Shown here in pieces: positions 7,206 through 14,367 of a DNA stretch of 20,581 bases. The DNA lies in assembly GCF_000185845.1 (NCBI RefSeq), contig NZ_GL629647.1, positions 1,259,514-1,280,094 on the forward strand, given 5' to 3'. The first letter of the stretch is position 1; the number at the start of each line of letters is the position of its first letter. Source of the stretch: Segatella salivae DSM 15606. GTDB lineage: Bacteria; Bacteroidota; Bacteroidia; Bacteroidales; Bacteroidaceae. Under the pieces are notes generated by a model. That model did not search any database and was not told where the DNA came from. It saw nothing but the letters and a program-made list of their open reading frames with translations. The position numbers were made by a program, and so were the translations under genes.

Positions 7206-8405
7206 ATGAAAAGAAACAATCTTACAAATCGGCAGTTTGTAACGCCTTTTATCATCGTAACCTCACTCTTTTTCTTGTGGGGCTTTGCAAGAGCCATCCT
7301 CGATGTACTCAACAAACATTTTCAAAACGCTTTAGATATCAGCATAACCCAGTCATCTTTGATTCAGGTGACTACCTATTTAGGTTATTTTTTGACGGCA
7401 ATTCCTGCGGGATGGTTTATTAATCGTCATGGCTATCGACTTGGTGTAGTGCTTGGTTTGTTGCTTTTTGGCATAGGTTCTCTGTTATTTATCCCCTGTG
7501 CAGCAGTCGGAACGTTTTATGCTTTCCTTGGAGCGCTGTTTATTATAGGCTGTGGTTTAGTGTTTCTTGAAACCTCAGCAAATCCTTATGTGACCGAACT
7601 TGGCGAGAAAGAGACGGCAACAAGTAGGCTAAACTTTTCGCAATCGTTTAATGGTTTGGGTTGTCTCTTCGCAACATTTGTTGTTGGTCAGTTCTTCTTT
7701 AGCGGTCATTTTGAAGACAATCACGTGGCAGTTCCTTATACGATTTTAGGCATATTGGTGTTGGTTATCACTTTAATCTTCTCACGAATTAACTTGCCTG
7801 AGATCAAACATGCAGAGACTGAAGAAGACAAAATCAAAGGAACTCGCATCATGAAGCTATTCCGTCATCACCCGATGTTTGTCTTTGGACTCTTTGCTTT
7901 GTTAGCTTATGAGGTGGCAGAGATATCAATTAACAGCTACTTTATTAACTTTGTTACGGGGCAAGGATGGTTAGATGACAACACAGCAAGTATCGTTTTG
8001 ACCATTGCTTTGGGCTTCTTTATGGTGGGAAGGTTTGTAGGTAGCTGGCTCATGCGACGCATTCGAGCAGAAATAATGCTGTTTGTTTGTGCAGTAGCGA
8101 GCGTCATAAGTATGGTTGTTGTGCTATTAAACATTGGGCGATTCTCTATGGTTGCCATCATTATCAACTATCTTTTTGAAGCCATTATGTTTCCAACCAT
8201 CTTCTCATTGGCCCTTAATGGTCTGGGAAATCTAAAGAAAAGTGCAGCTTCTTTGCTAATGATGACACCGATTGGAGGCTGTGGTTTCTTGCTCATGGGC
8301 ATCATTGCAGACAATGCAAACCTTGTGATTCCTTTCTTAATTCCTTTCTTTGGCTTCTTCGTTGTATTGCTCTATGCTTCTGAATTGATGCGAAAGAGAT
8401 TGTAA
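7206..8405 (+). CDS. Sugar:proton symporter of the FHS/FucP family (MFS)
   Basis: A 399-residue inner-membrane transporter with about 12 hydrophobic segments. Family marks are SLFFLWGFARAILDVLNKHF at the first helix (FucP proteins have LFFLWG...DVLN/NDTL here), the TYLGYFLTAIPAGWFINRHGYR segment, FLETSANPYVTELG and SRLNFSQSFNGLG. These are typical of the fucose/glucose/galactose H+ symporter family. The DVLNKHF variant resembles L-fucose-type permeases of Bacteroides more than GluP-type glucose permeases, but substrate cannot be assigned from sequence alone. No fucose isomerase, kinase or aldolase genes adjoin. The start ATG at 7206 precedes a short basic N-terminus. It is a single-gene unit between the repeat cluster and the aldolase promoter. 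Confidence 0.82.
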   Translation: MKRNNLTNRQFVTPFIIVTSLFFLWGFARAILDVLNKHFQNALDISITQSSLIQVTTYLGYFLTAIPAGWFINRHGYRLGVVLGLLLFGIGSLLFIPCAAVGTFYAFLGALFIIGCGLVFLETSANPYVTELGEKETATSRLNFSQSFNGLGCLFATFVVGQFFFSGHFEDNHVAVPYTILGILVLVITLIFSRINLPEIKHAETEEDKIKGTRIMKLFRHHPMFVFGLFALLAYEVAEISINSYFINFVTGQGWLDDNTASIVLTIALGFFMVGRFVGSWLMRRIRAEIMLFVCAVASVISMVVVLLNIGRFSMVAIIINYLFEAIMFPTIFSLALNGLGNLKKSAASLLMMTPIGGCGFLLMGIIADNANLVIPFLIPFFGFFVVLLYASELMRKRL

Positions 8406-8525
8406 TCCAACAGAAGATAGGAGGTAACATTGCTATATCCATGTTGCAACTGACGCCATATCGCTTGATTTAACGCAAAATTAAACTTTTTAACCTGCTT
8501 CGAATTGAAAAAAGAGAACCAACAT

Positions 8526-8556
8526 TTTGCGTCATCAAAAGATTATGTTAAATTTG
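8526..8556 (+). promoter_or_regulatory. Bacteroidetes promoter (TTTG-N19-TAAATTTG) of the aldolase gene
   Basis: TTTG at 8526-8529 and TAAATTTG at 8549-8556 match the -33 and -7 consensus with the preferred 19-base spacer. This is the best promoter in the window and fits a highly expressed glycolytic gene. Predicted leader is about 60 bases. Confidence 0.75.
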
Positions 8557-8623
8557 CAATCAGAAAAAGATGAAGAGATAACATTCATTTAGTGATCTAT
8601 TTATAAACATAATATTACAGATT

Positions 8624-9634
8624 ATGGCAGTTAGTTTTAAAGAATTAGGTCTCGTTAATACACGCGAGATGTTTAAGAGAGCAGTGAATGGCGGCTATGC
8701 AATTCCTGCATTTAACTTCAACAATTTAGAGCAGCTTCAGGCTATTATTACGGCGTCATCTGAATTGAAATCACCGGTAATCTTACAGGTTTCAAAGGGT
8801 GCCCGCAATTATGCTAACCCGACATTACTACGTTATATGGCAGAAGGAGCAGTAGCTTTTGCAAAGGAACTTGGCTGTGCTCATCCTGAGATTGCACTTC
8901 ACTTGGACCACGGAGACAGCTTCGAGCTCGTGAAAGATTGCGTAGATATGGGCTTCTCTTCAGTCATGATAGATGCTTCTTCAAAACCTTTTGAAGAGAA
9001 TATTGAGCTGACTAAGAAGTGCGTTGATTACGCTCATCAGTTCGATGTGACTGTAGAAGCAGAGTTAGGTGTACTTGCTGGTGTTGAGGATGAAGTTGCT
9101 TCAGAGGAATCTCACTACACTCGACCAGAAGAAGTGATTGAGTTCTCACAGCGTTCAGGCTGCGATAGTCTCGCCATTTCAATCGGTACATCTCATGGTG
9201 CATATAAGTTTAAGCCAGAACAGTGTACTCGTGACCCGAAGACTGGCCGCTTAGTACCTCCTCCTTTGGCTTTCGATGTTCTCGCAGAGATAGAGAAGAA
9301 GCTTCCAGGATTCCCTATTGTACTTCATGGTTCGTCTTCAGTTCCACAGAAATATGTTGATATTATCAACCAGTATGGAGGCAAATTACCTGATGCAGTG
9401 GGTATACCTGAGGAACAATTACGTAGGGCTGCTAAGAGTGCTGTATGTAAGATTAACATCGATTCTGACTCTCGTTTGGCTTACACTGCAGGCGTAAGAG
9501 AGACTCTTGCGAACCATCCTGACTACTTTGATCCACGTCAATATGGTAAGGTTGCACGCGATTATATGATTGAAATGTATAAAGAGAAGATCACAGACGT
9601 ACTTGGTTCTGAGAACAAACTTGCTCAATTGTAA
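8624..9634 (+). CDS. fba: Class II fructose-bisphosphate aldolase
   Basis: 336 residues, cytoplasmic. It reversibly splits fructose 1,6-bisphosphate into dihydroxyacetone phosphate and glyceraldehyde 3-phosphate in glycolysis/gluconeogenesis and needs a divalent metal. Seen: AIPAFNFNNLEQLQA near the N-terminus, ALHLDHGDSFE with the zinc-site HxDHG (H93-D95-H96), VEAELGVLAGVEDE, SIGTSHGAYKF, VLHGSSSVP and KINIDSDSRLAYT, the usual metal- and phosphate-binding stations in order. The longer insert before AVGIPEEQL and the 336-residue length fit the class IIB-like enzyme common in Bacteroidetes. It is transcribed alone from its own consensus promoter and ended by a terminator at 9668. No odd residues noted. 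Confidence 0.95.
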   Translation: MAVSFKELGLVNTREMFKRAVNGGYAIPAFNFNNLEQLQAIITASSELKSPVILQVSKGARNYANPTLLRYMAEGAVAFAKELGCAHPEIALHLDHGDSFELVKDCVDMGFSSVMIDASSKPFEENIELTKKCVDYAHQFDVTVEAELGVLAGVEDEVASEESHYTRPEEVIEFSQRSGCDSLAISIGTSHGAYKFKPEQCTRDPKTGRLVPPPLAFDVLAEIEKKLPGFPIVLHGSSSVPQKYVDIINQYGGKLPDAVGIPEEQLRRAAKSAVCKINIDSDSRLAYTAGVRETLANHPDYFDPRQYGKVARDYMIEMYKEKITDVLGSENKLAQL

Positions 9635-9667
9635 GCAAACTACGACTGAAAGGTCGAATAAAATAAT

Positions 9668-9700
9668 AAAGGTGAGCACTTCATAGTGCCCACCTTTTTT
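9668..9700 (+). terminator. Rho-independent terminator of the aldolase gene
   Basis: GGTGAGCAC (9671-9679) and GTGCCCACC (9686-9694) form a 9-bp stem with one mismatch and a 6-base loop, followed by TTTTTT. It begins 34 bases after the aldolase stop. Confidence 0.85.
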
Positions 9701-9701
9701 C

Positions 9702-9873
9702 GTATATCATTATCTTTTGAGGTGTATATCAATATCTTTTGGAGTGTATATCAATACTTTTGAGAGTGTATATCAATACTTTTGAGGGTGTATATCAATA
9801 CTTTTGAGGGTATATATCAATACTTTTGAGGATATATATCGATATATTTGAAGGTATATATCTATTTATTTGG
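9702..9873. repeat. 22-bp tandem repeat, about 8 units
   Basis: Units start at 9702, 9724, 9746, 9768, 9790, 9812, 9834 and 9856, all exactly 22 bp apart. The core is TATATCAATACTTTTGAG, then a variable 2-3 base tail. Units 3-5 are nearly identical; the first, second, seventh and eighth are diverged. It lies between the aldolase terminator and the 3' end of a minus-strand gene. No spacers and no ORF through it. Confidence 0.92.
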
Positions 9874-9889
9874 CTGCGCAAACAGAAGG

Positions 9890-9923
9890 GGCTCTCTAAT
9901 TCATTAGCCTACTATTGAGAGCC
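9890..9923. other. Inverted repeat after the minus-strand beta-barrel gene
   Basis: GGCTCTC (9890-9896) and GAGAGCC (9917-9923) can form a 7-bp stem about 30 bases past the stop of the minus-strand gene ending at 9953. No T-run follows on the minus strand, so a terminator role is only possible. Confidence 0.35.
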
Positions 9924-9952
9924 GATTTGCATCATTTTGCTGAACAACCATA

Positions 9953-10624
9953 TTATAGTTGTTTACCCAAATGCCACACGAGACCGAAATTAAGAATACC
10001 TTGCAGGCCGTAACCAATTTCAGAAGTGAATCTCAAATGATTCGAACCAATCTCTATTCCCACAGGAGAAAGCTGATAAGCCACCCGCATTTTGTTTTCT
10101 TTAATGTTAGGGAAACTGCTACTATTTGACGACAGATGATAAGCACTTAGTCCCAAACCTCCTCTTGAATAAAGTGCAAAGTGCCCGTTGTCTAACCAAG
10201 AATAGCGCACTGAAGGCATGAAAGTAAAGGCCTTACTCGATAATTTCAATTCATCATTTGGGACGATTGAATAGATGAGTCCAAGGTAAACGAAGCTAAA
10301 AGCGTCATTATTCACTTGCTTTTCTAATGGCACATGTGCTCCTTGTGCCACTGCTTCTGTATAACTAAGTCCTGCACCTACTGCCCATTTCTCATTCAAA
10401 TGATAGAAATATTCCATATTATATGAATAGTTAATGTTGCTGAGTGTCTCGAACAAAGAAGCGTCGTCTTCAAGCTTAAACAATCTAATATAGTCATTTC
10501 TCACGCTCTTTAAGTGCGGTTCATCACCGAATCCGATACTCCATCTCAACTCATGTTTAAAATGTTGTGCCTGTATTGTCAATGCAAAACAAGTCAGAAG
10601 TAAAGTTAGAAGTCCTTTTTTCAT
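9953..10624 (-). CDS. Outer-membrane beta-barrel-like protein, uncharacterised
   Basis: 223 residues with a clear signal peptide (MKKGLLTLLLTCFALTIQAQ). The mature part is rich in amphipathic strands with aromatic girdle residues: FKHELRWSIGFG, SYNMEYFYHL, WAVGAGLSYTEAV, FSFVYLGLIYSI, FTFMPSVRYSWL, FALYSRGGLGLSAYHL, LNFGLVWHLGKQL. That fits a barrel of about 10-12 strands in the outer membrane. It resembles the many short porin-family proteins of Bacteroidales of unknown role. It ends KQL rather than with an aromatic residue, though W and H lie close to the end. Transcribed alone, with a promoter at 10654-10682. No known partner adjoins. Confidence 0.68.
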   Translation of the reverse strand: MKKGLLTLLLTCFALTIQAQHFKHELRWSIGFGDEPHLKSVRNDYIRLFKLEDDASLFETLSNINYSYNMEYFYHLNEKWAVGAGLSYTEAVAQGAHVPLEKQVNNDAFSFVYLGLIYSIVPNDELKLSSKAFTFMPSVRYSWLDNGHFALYSRGGLGLSAYHLSSNSSSFPNIKENKMRVAYQLSPVGIEIGSNHLRFTSEIGYGLQGILNFGLVWHLGKQL

Positions 10625-10653
10625 GTTATCGTTTCTATTTAATTAGTTTGCTA

Positions 10654-10682
10654 CAAAGATAAAGAAAAAATCCATAATCAAA
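10654..10682 (-). promoter_or_regulatory. Bacteroidetes promoter of the minus-strand beta-barrel gene
   Basis: On the minus strand TTTG (10682-10679) and TATCTTTG (10661-10654) match the -33 and -7 boxes, with a 17-base spacer, slightly short of the usual 19-21. The start codon is about 30 bases beyond the -7 box. Confidence 0.5.
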
Positions 10683-10935
10683 CATTTTTTCACATCTTTT
10701 TTTTCATTTTGTTGAATCATATCAGTCTCATGAGAAGTCATCAAGATAGTAAACGAAAGATGAGTTAAACGTCTTGAAAGTAATTTACAACTGAAACAAC
10801 AAAACCTTACAATATGAAAGCATTTAGCACAACTATCCAACAGCATGCTATTTTCTTGCATTTTACAAACTCCTTACAATCAATCAATTACGAAAAAGGC
10901 CTTAAAATTTATGATGATATCACATAAAAACAACG

Positions 10936-10994
10936 TGTAATCTCTATGGAATCATGCCCTCATCTCTACCATTTTATCGCATGAAATGAAGCAT
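10936..10994. repeat. Dispersed intergenic element, copy A
   Basis: TGTAATCT at 10936-10943 and ATGAAATGAAGCAT at 10981-10994 are separated by exactly the same distance (45 bases start to start) as in the copy at 20486-20544. The interior is only partly conserved. Confidence 0.6.
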
Positions 10995-11088
10995 TTGTGT
11001 GCGCCGTTTGTGCCGAATTAGAGAATCGAATGGCGCAAAACACCCTATCTTCTTATAGCCTTCATTGATTAAACCCTATTTTTCTATG

Positions 11089-11126
11089 ATTTACACTCTA
11101 TTTCATCACCCCACGAAGTGTTAAAA
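11089..11126. repeat. 38-bp block shared with 769-806
   Basis: By eye, 29 of 38 positions agree without gaps with 769-806, including GATTTA, TCTATTT and the 11-base GAAGTGTTAAA. Both lie in long gene-free regions. Confidence 0.5.
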
Positions 11127-11289
11127 ACCATCATTAATCTTTACGATATAAGCCTCTACTTCTTGACTAAAACGAAGACAAGAACAAGAGTTTCAGCTAA
11201 AACTTTATATCATTTCGCTTTGTTTATTCCAGCATATTATCATCCCGAAGGCCAAATATTTTGTCGTTTTCCAACATTTGTTGAACCCA

Positions 11290-11327
11290 AAGAGAAAGGC
11301 ACTTTGCTCATGAAAACAAAGTGCCTT
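11290..11327 (-). terminator. Rho-independent terminator of the deoxynucleoside kinase pair
   Basis: Read on the minus strand, AAGGCACTTTG and CAAAGTGCCTT (11327-11317 and 11306-11296) form a perfect 11-bp stem with a 10-base loop, followed by TCTCTT. It lies 26 bases past the stop at 11353. Confidence 0.75.
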
Positions 11328-11352
11328 AGTCTTGATATGTTATAAACAGCGT

Positions 11353-11973
11353 TTACTTTATCGGGAAAAGACCATAGAGTTCGGCATCAATCTGGTCGGT
11401 AATCCTTTGAAAATCCTGAGGATTATTCTCGAAATCAGTGTGATCTCCATCAACAATGATGAGATGACCTTTATAGTCTTTAATCCAGTTTTCATAGCGA
11501 TCGTTCAGTCCTGAGAGGTAATCGATGCGGATACTCTTTTCAAATTCGCGCCCACGTTTACCGATATGGTTAACCAAAGTCGGTATACTTGAACGGATAT
11601 ATATCATGAGATCGGGTAACTTTACGAGTGAAATCATGAGCTCAAACAAGTCAGAATAGTTCGTAAAGTCACGATCACTCATCATGCCCATACTATGTAA
11701 ATTCGGCGCAAAGATACACGCATCTTCAAATATAGTGCGGTCTTGTATGATGGTATCTGTACTCTTTGATATCTCAACCACCTCCTTAAAACGTTTATTT
11801 AAGAAATAAATCTGGAGATTAAATGACCATCTTGCCATGTCAGCATAAAAGTCATCGAGATACGGATTGTTATCAACGGGTTCGAAACGGGGCGTCCAAT
11901 GAAATCTCTTGGCAAGCATTTTGGTGAGTGTAGTCTTGCCACTTCCGATGTTTCCTGCAATTGCTATATGCAT
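11353..11973 (-). CDS. Deoxynucleoside kinase (dAK/dGK family), second of a tandem pair
   Basis: 206 residues, cytoplasmic. It transfers phosphate from a nucleoside triphosphate to a deoxynucleoside in salvage. Seen: P-loop AGNIGSGKTT (residues 6-15), FEPVDNNPYL (30-39; the Glu of the substrate/catalytic EP motif is E31), WSFNLQIYFL (49-58, substrate pocket region), QDRTIFED (77-84, the DRS/ERS-type motif) and an Arg-rich lid KRGREFEK. These are diagnostic of the eukaryote-like dNK family that includes bacterial deoxyadenosine and deoxyguanosine kinases. It starts with ATG 21 bp after the stop of a close paralogue of identical length, so the two are surely co-transcribed. Base specificity cannot be read from the sequence. 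Confidence 0.87.
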   Translation of the reverse strand: MHIAIAGNIGSGKTTLTKMLAKRFHWTPRFEPVDNNPYLDDFYADMARWSFNLQIYFLNKRFKEVVEISKSTDTIIQDRTIFEDACIFAPNLHSMGMMSDRDFTNYSDLFELMISLVKLPDLMIYIRSSIPTLVNHIGKRGREFEKSIRIDYLSGLNDRYENWIKDYKGHLIIVDGDHTDFENNPQDFQRITDQIDAELYGLFPIK

Positions 11974-11994
11974 AATCTGAATATAATTCTGGGG

Positions 11995-12615
11995 TTAGAA
12001 AAGTCCAAACAGGTTGGCATCTATCTTATCTATGATGCCCGAAAAGTCCTTTTTACTGTGCAAATAGTCGATATTATTCACATCAACAACAAGCACTTTA
12101 CCTTTATATTTGTTATAGATGAAGTCGTCATATAGTTCATTCAAGCTCTCAAGATAAGCCAAAGGCATTTGCTGTTCGTAGTCACGCGCGCGGCTTTGGA
12201 TATTCTTTACCAAGTGTGAAACGCCTGATTTTAAGTAGATCATCAAGTCAGGATAGTGCAAGATATGCGTCATTGAATCAAAGAGTTCCATGTAAGTATG
12301 GAAGTCTCTTTCAGTCATATTGCCCATCTTGTAGTTATTTTTTGTGAAGACATATACGCCTTCATAGATGGTGCGATCTTGCACTATGGTTTGTTGTTTG
12401 CTACAACGCGTGAGCTGAAGCAAGTCTTTGAAGCGTTCTTTTAAGAAGAAAACCTCCATGTTAAATGACCATCTTGGGATGTCTTTATAATAGTCTTCAA
12501 GATACGGATTGTAGTCTACTGCCTCGTATTTAGGCTCCCATCCATAGTGTTTGGCAAGCATTTCGGTGAGTGTAGTCTTTCCGCTTCCAATGTTTCCAGC
12601 GATAGCTATATGCAC
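11995..12615 (-). CDS. Deoxynucleoside kinase (dAK/dGK family), first of a tandem pair
   Basis: 206 residues, starting at a GTG codon (the same MHIAIAGNIGSGKTT start as its paralogue, which uses ATG). Seen: P-loop (6-15), YEAVDYNPYL in place of the paralogue's FEPVDNNPYL, WSFNMEVFFL (pocket region), QDRTIYEG and a lid SRARDYEQ. The EA-for-EP change and the Met-Glu for Leu-Gln change in the pocket segment suggest different substrate preference between the two. It ends GLF without the PIK tail of the other. The 5' ends of the two genes are nearly identical at DNA level, showing a recent duplication or gene conversion. In lactobacilli such tandem kinases form a dAK/dGK heterodimer; whether that holds here is inference. 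Confidence 0.87.
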   Translation of the reverse strand: MHIAIAGNIGSGKTTLTEMLAKHYGWEPKYEAVDYNPYLEDYYKDIPRWSFNMEVFFLKERFKDLLQLTRCSKQQTIVQDRTIYEGVYVFTKNNYKMGNMTERDFHTYMELFDSMTHILHYPDLMIYLKSGVSHLVKNIQSRARDYEQQMPLAYLESLNELYDDFIYNKYKGKVLVVDVNNIDYLHSKKDFSGIIDKIDANLFGLF

Positions 12616-12635
12616 GATTATTATTGTTTTGGCTG

Positions 12636-12643
12636 CAAAATTA
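12636..12643 (-). promoter_or_regulatory. -7 box (TAATTTTG, minus) of the kinase pair
   Basis: On the minus strand 12643-12636 reads TAATTTTG, matching TAnnTTTG, 21 bases from the GTG start. No clear -33 TTTG at the right distance. The leader would be very short. Confidence 0.4.
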
Positions 12644-12707
12644 CTATTTTTTATCCGTTAAAACGAATAAAGCTGTATCAAAAGTAGGGTCATCCGGTTT
12701 TTGTTTG

Positions 12708-12715
12708 TACATTTG
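12708..12715 (+). promoter_or_regulatory. -7 box (TACATTTG) of the aroA-led operon
   Basis: TACATTTG matches TAnnTTTG and lies 31 bases before the aroA ATG. A TTTG directly before it is too close to be a -33 box. This and the minus-strand box share a 130-bp divergent promoter region. Confidence 0.45.
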
Positions 12716-12745
12716 CATAGAAAGTAATTTGTTAAGTTTCACAAT

Positions 12746-13984
12746 ATGATATATACCCTATCAGGTCCTCAACATATTGATACGACGATTCAACTCCCAC
12801 CAAGTAAGAGCATCAGTAATCGTGCCCTGATTATCCAAGCACTGGCAAATGGCAACCTTGTTCCACGTCATCTTAGTGACTGTGATGATACAAAAGTCAT
12901 TGTCGAAGCCCTCAAAACAAAGAGCGAAACCATAGATATCAAGGCAGCAGGTACGGCAATGCGCTTTCTGACGGCCTATCTTTCAGTGCGCGAAGGCGAG
13001 CATGTGCTCACGGGAACTGACCGCATGAAGCAGCGTCCGATAGGCGTTTTAGTAGATGCTTTGCGCTATCTTGGCGCCGATATTCAGTATGAAGGCGAGG
13101 CGGGTTACCCTCCTTTGCGTATTAAAGGGCATCCACTGGCAGGAGGATTCATCGAGATTCCGGGTAACGTTAGCTCGCAGTTTATCTCAGCATTACTATT
13201 GATTGGTCCGATGCTTGAAAAGGGATTAGAACTCAAACTGACTGATGAGATTATCTCTCGGCCTTATATTGACCTCACGTTATGTATGATGCGAGACTTC
13301 GGAGCAATAGCCGATTGGACGGATGTTGACACTATCCGTGTCGCTGCCAAAGCCTATTCAGCACGCGATTATTATATTGAAAGCGATTGGACAGCCAGCA
13401 GTTATTGGTATGAAATCATGGCATTAGCGGATGATTCAGAGGCCGTTGTGAGATTGGAAGGCCTGATGGATGGTTCGAAACAGGGTGATTCGGTCGTTAA
13501 ATACATCTTTTCGCTCTTGGGAATAAAGACAAGTTTCGAGACCACTGCACCCGGTGTACCCAATATTGTGACGCTACATCGGCACAAATGTCTATTGCCT
13601 CGTTTAGAATATGACTTCACTGGGTCGCCAGACTTGGCACAAACTGTGGTGGTAACTTGTGTGAATATGAACATAAAGTTCCACCTTAAAGGCCTCTCTA
13701 CCCTACGAATTAAGGAGACAGATCGCATAGAAGCCTTGAAAACGGAGTTGAGAAAGTTAGGCTTTGTGCTTCAAAGTGTGGGTGATGATGAACTACTTTG
13801 GGATGGCGAACGATGCCAACCATCCGATGAACCCATTGAAACCTATGAGGATCATCGCATGGCTTTGGCCTTCGCTCCAGTGGCTTTGAAACGCCAAGGC
13901 TTGCAGATTAACAACCCAGAAGTAGTGAGTAAGTCGTATCCCGATTACTGGAAAGATCTTCAAACAGCAGGTTTCACGTTATGA
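12746..13984 (+). CDS. aroA: 3-phosphoshikimate 1-carboxyvinyltransferase (EPSP synthase)
   Basis: 412 residues, cytoplasmic. It joins phosphoenolpyruvate to shikimate 3-phosphate, the sixth shikimate-pathway step towards aromatic amino acids. Seen: PPSKSISNRALI (K21 and R26 bind substrate), AAGTAMRFLTAYL (the family loop, usually NAGTAMR), RPIGVLVDALR, GNVSSQFISALLL, LRIKETDRIEALK and EDHRMALAFAPVAL. The chain is slightly shorter than the roughly 427 residues of the Escherichia coli enzyme, as is usual in Bacteroidetes. The loop reads KAAGTAMRF where class I enzymes have GNAGTAMRP, so PEP/inhibitor contacts may differ. Its TGA overlaps the ATG of the next gene (ATGA), the first of several tight joints in this operon. 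Confidence 0.95.
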   Translation: MIYTLSGPQHIDTTIQLPPSKSISNRALIIQALANGNLVPRHLSDCDDTKVIVEALKTKSETIDIKAAGTAMRFLTAYLSVREGEHVLTGTDRMKQRPIGVLVDALRYLGADIQYEGEAGYPPLRIKGHPLAGGFIEIPGNVSSQFISALLLIGPMLEKGLELKLTDEIISRPYIDLTLCMMRDFGAIADWTDVDTIRVAAKAYSARDYYIESDWTASSYWYEIMALADDSEAVVRLEGLMDGSKQGDSVVKYIFSLLGIKTSFETTAPGVPNIVTLHRHKCLLPRLEYDFTGSPDLAQTVVVTCVNMNIKFHLKGLSTLRIKETDRIEALKTELRKLGFVLQSVGDDELLWDGERCQPSDEPIETYEDHRMALAFAPVALKRQGLQINNPEVVSKSYPDYWKDLQTAGFTL

Positions 13985-14367
13985 TATATTTGGTTTTTGC
14001 ACTTGTTTTCTTAGGCCTTATCACGGCATTAGGTTCATTTTTGGGCCGAAAGAAGGGCGAAGAAGAAGCTCCTCTCATCGTAAACGACTCGTGTTCTACG
14101 TGTACAGGTGAGAACGATCAGTGCGAACAAGAGTGTATGATGGAGGCCGCCACCAAGGAAATTGAATATTATGACGATGAAGAACTTGACCGTTTCCGAG
14201 GTCGTTTGTCGGAAGATTACACAGACGAAGAGGCCGAAGCGTTTGCAGAAGTGATGCTAACGATGCGCCCAGATGAGGTGAAGGGCTGGAACAGAAGCCT
14301 CATTTTACGTGGCATTAACATGCCAAATCAGATTAAAGATGACTTTATTGCATTAGTAAATGATTGA
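13981..14367 (+). CDS. Membrane-anchored protein with a four-cysteine motif, unknown function
   Basis: 128 residues. Residues 2-20 form one hydrophobic segment (IYLVFALVFLGLITALGSF) followed by basic residues (GRKKG), so the rest probably faces the cytoplasm. Next comes C-x2-C-x6-C-x3-C (C38, C41, C48, C52), a possible metal or Fe-S site or disulfide pair, then a very acidic helical part (EIEYYDDEELDRFRGRLSED) and a C-terminal domain (RPDEVKGWNRSLILRGINMP). Similar proteins sit after aroA in other Bacteroidales as I remember; some databases call them phospholipase, for which I see no catalytic motif. It overlaps aroA by 4 bases and the permease gene by 8, so translation is probably coupled. 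Function unknown. Confidence 0.8.
   Translation: MIYLVFALVFLGLITALGSFLGRKKGEEEAPLIVNDSCSTCTGENDQCEQECMMEAATKEIEYYDDEELDRFRGRLSEDYTDEEAEAFAEVMLTMRPDEVKGWNRSLILRGINMPNQIKDDFIALVND

Larger units (their letters stand above)
10683..11289. other. Intergenic region with dispersed-repeat sequence, no gene
   Basis: About 600 bases. Short ORFs here (for example 11118-11345 plus, 10643-10861 minus) lack signals and run through promoter or terminator elements. It contains the dispersed element at 10936-10994 and the 38-bp block at 11089-11126 that also occurs upstream of the pectinase gene. Confidence 0.6.

Noticed and set aside
6713..8530. TGACGCAAA words near 6713, 6864 and (reverse) 8520 as one regulon motif
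   Set aside because: Short, AT-rich-flanked and in different contexts (after a gene, in a repeat cluster, in a promoter spacer); chance cannot be excluded.
7206..9634. Permease and aldolase as a fucose utilisation operon
   Set aside because: The aldolase is the fructose-bisphosphate class II type with its own consensus promoter, and no fucose isomerase or fuculokinase is present.
9702..9873. CRISPR array
   Set aside because: Units are directly adjacent with no spacers, are only 22 bp, and no cas genes are present.
10643..10861. Small minus-strand ORF of 72 codons
   Set aside because: It overlaps the promoter of the beta-barrel gene and its composition is that of AT-rich noncoding DNA.
11118..11345. 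Small plus-strand ORF of 75 codons
   Set aside because: It begins in a repeat block and runs through the terminator hairpin of the kinase pair; no family resemblance, signal or promoter.
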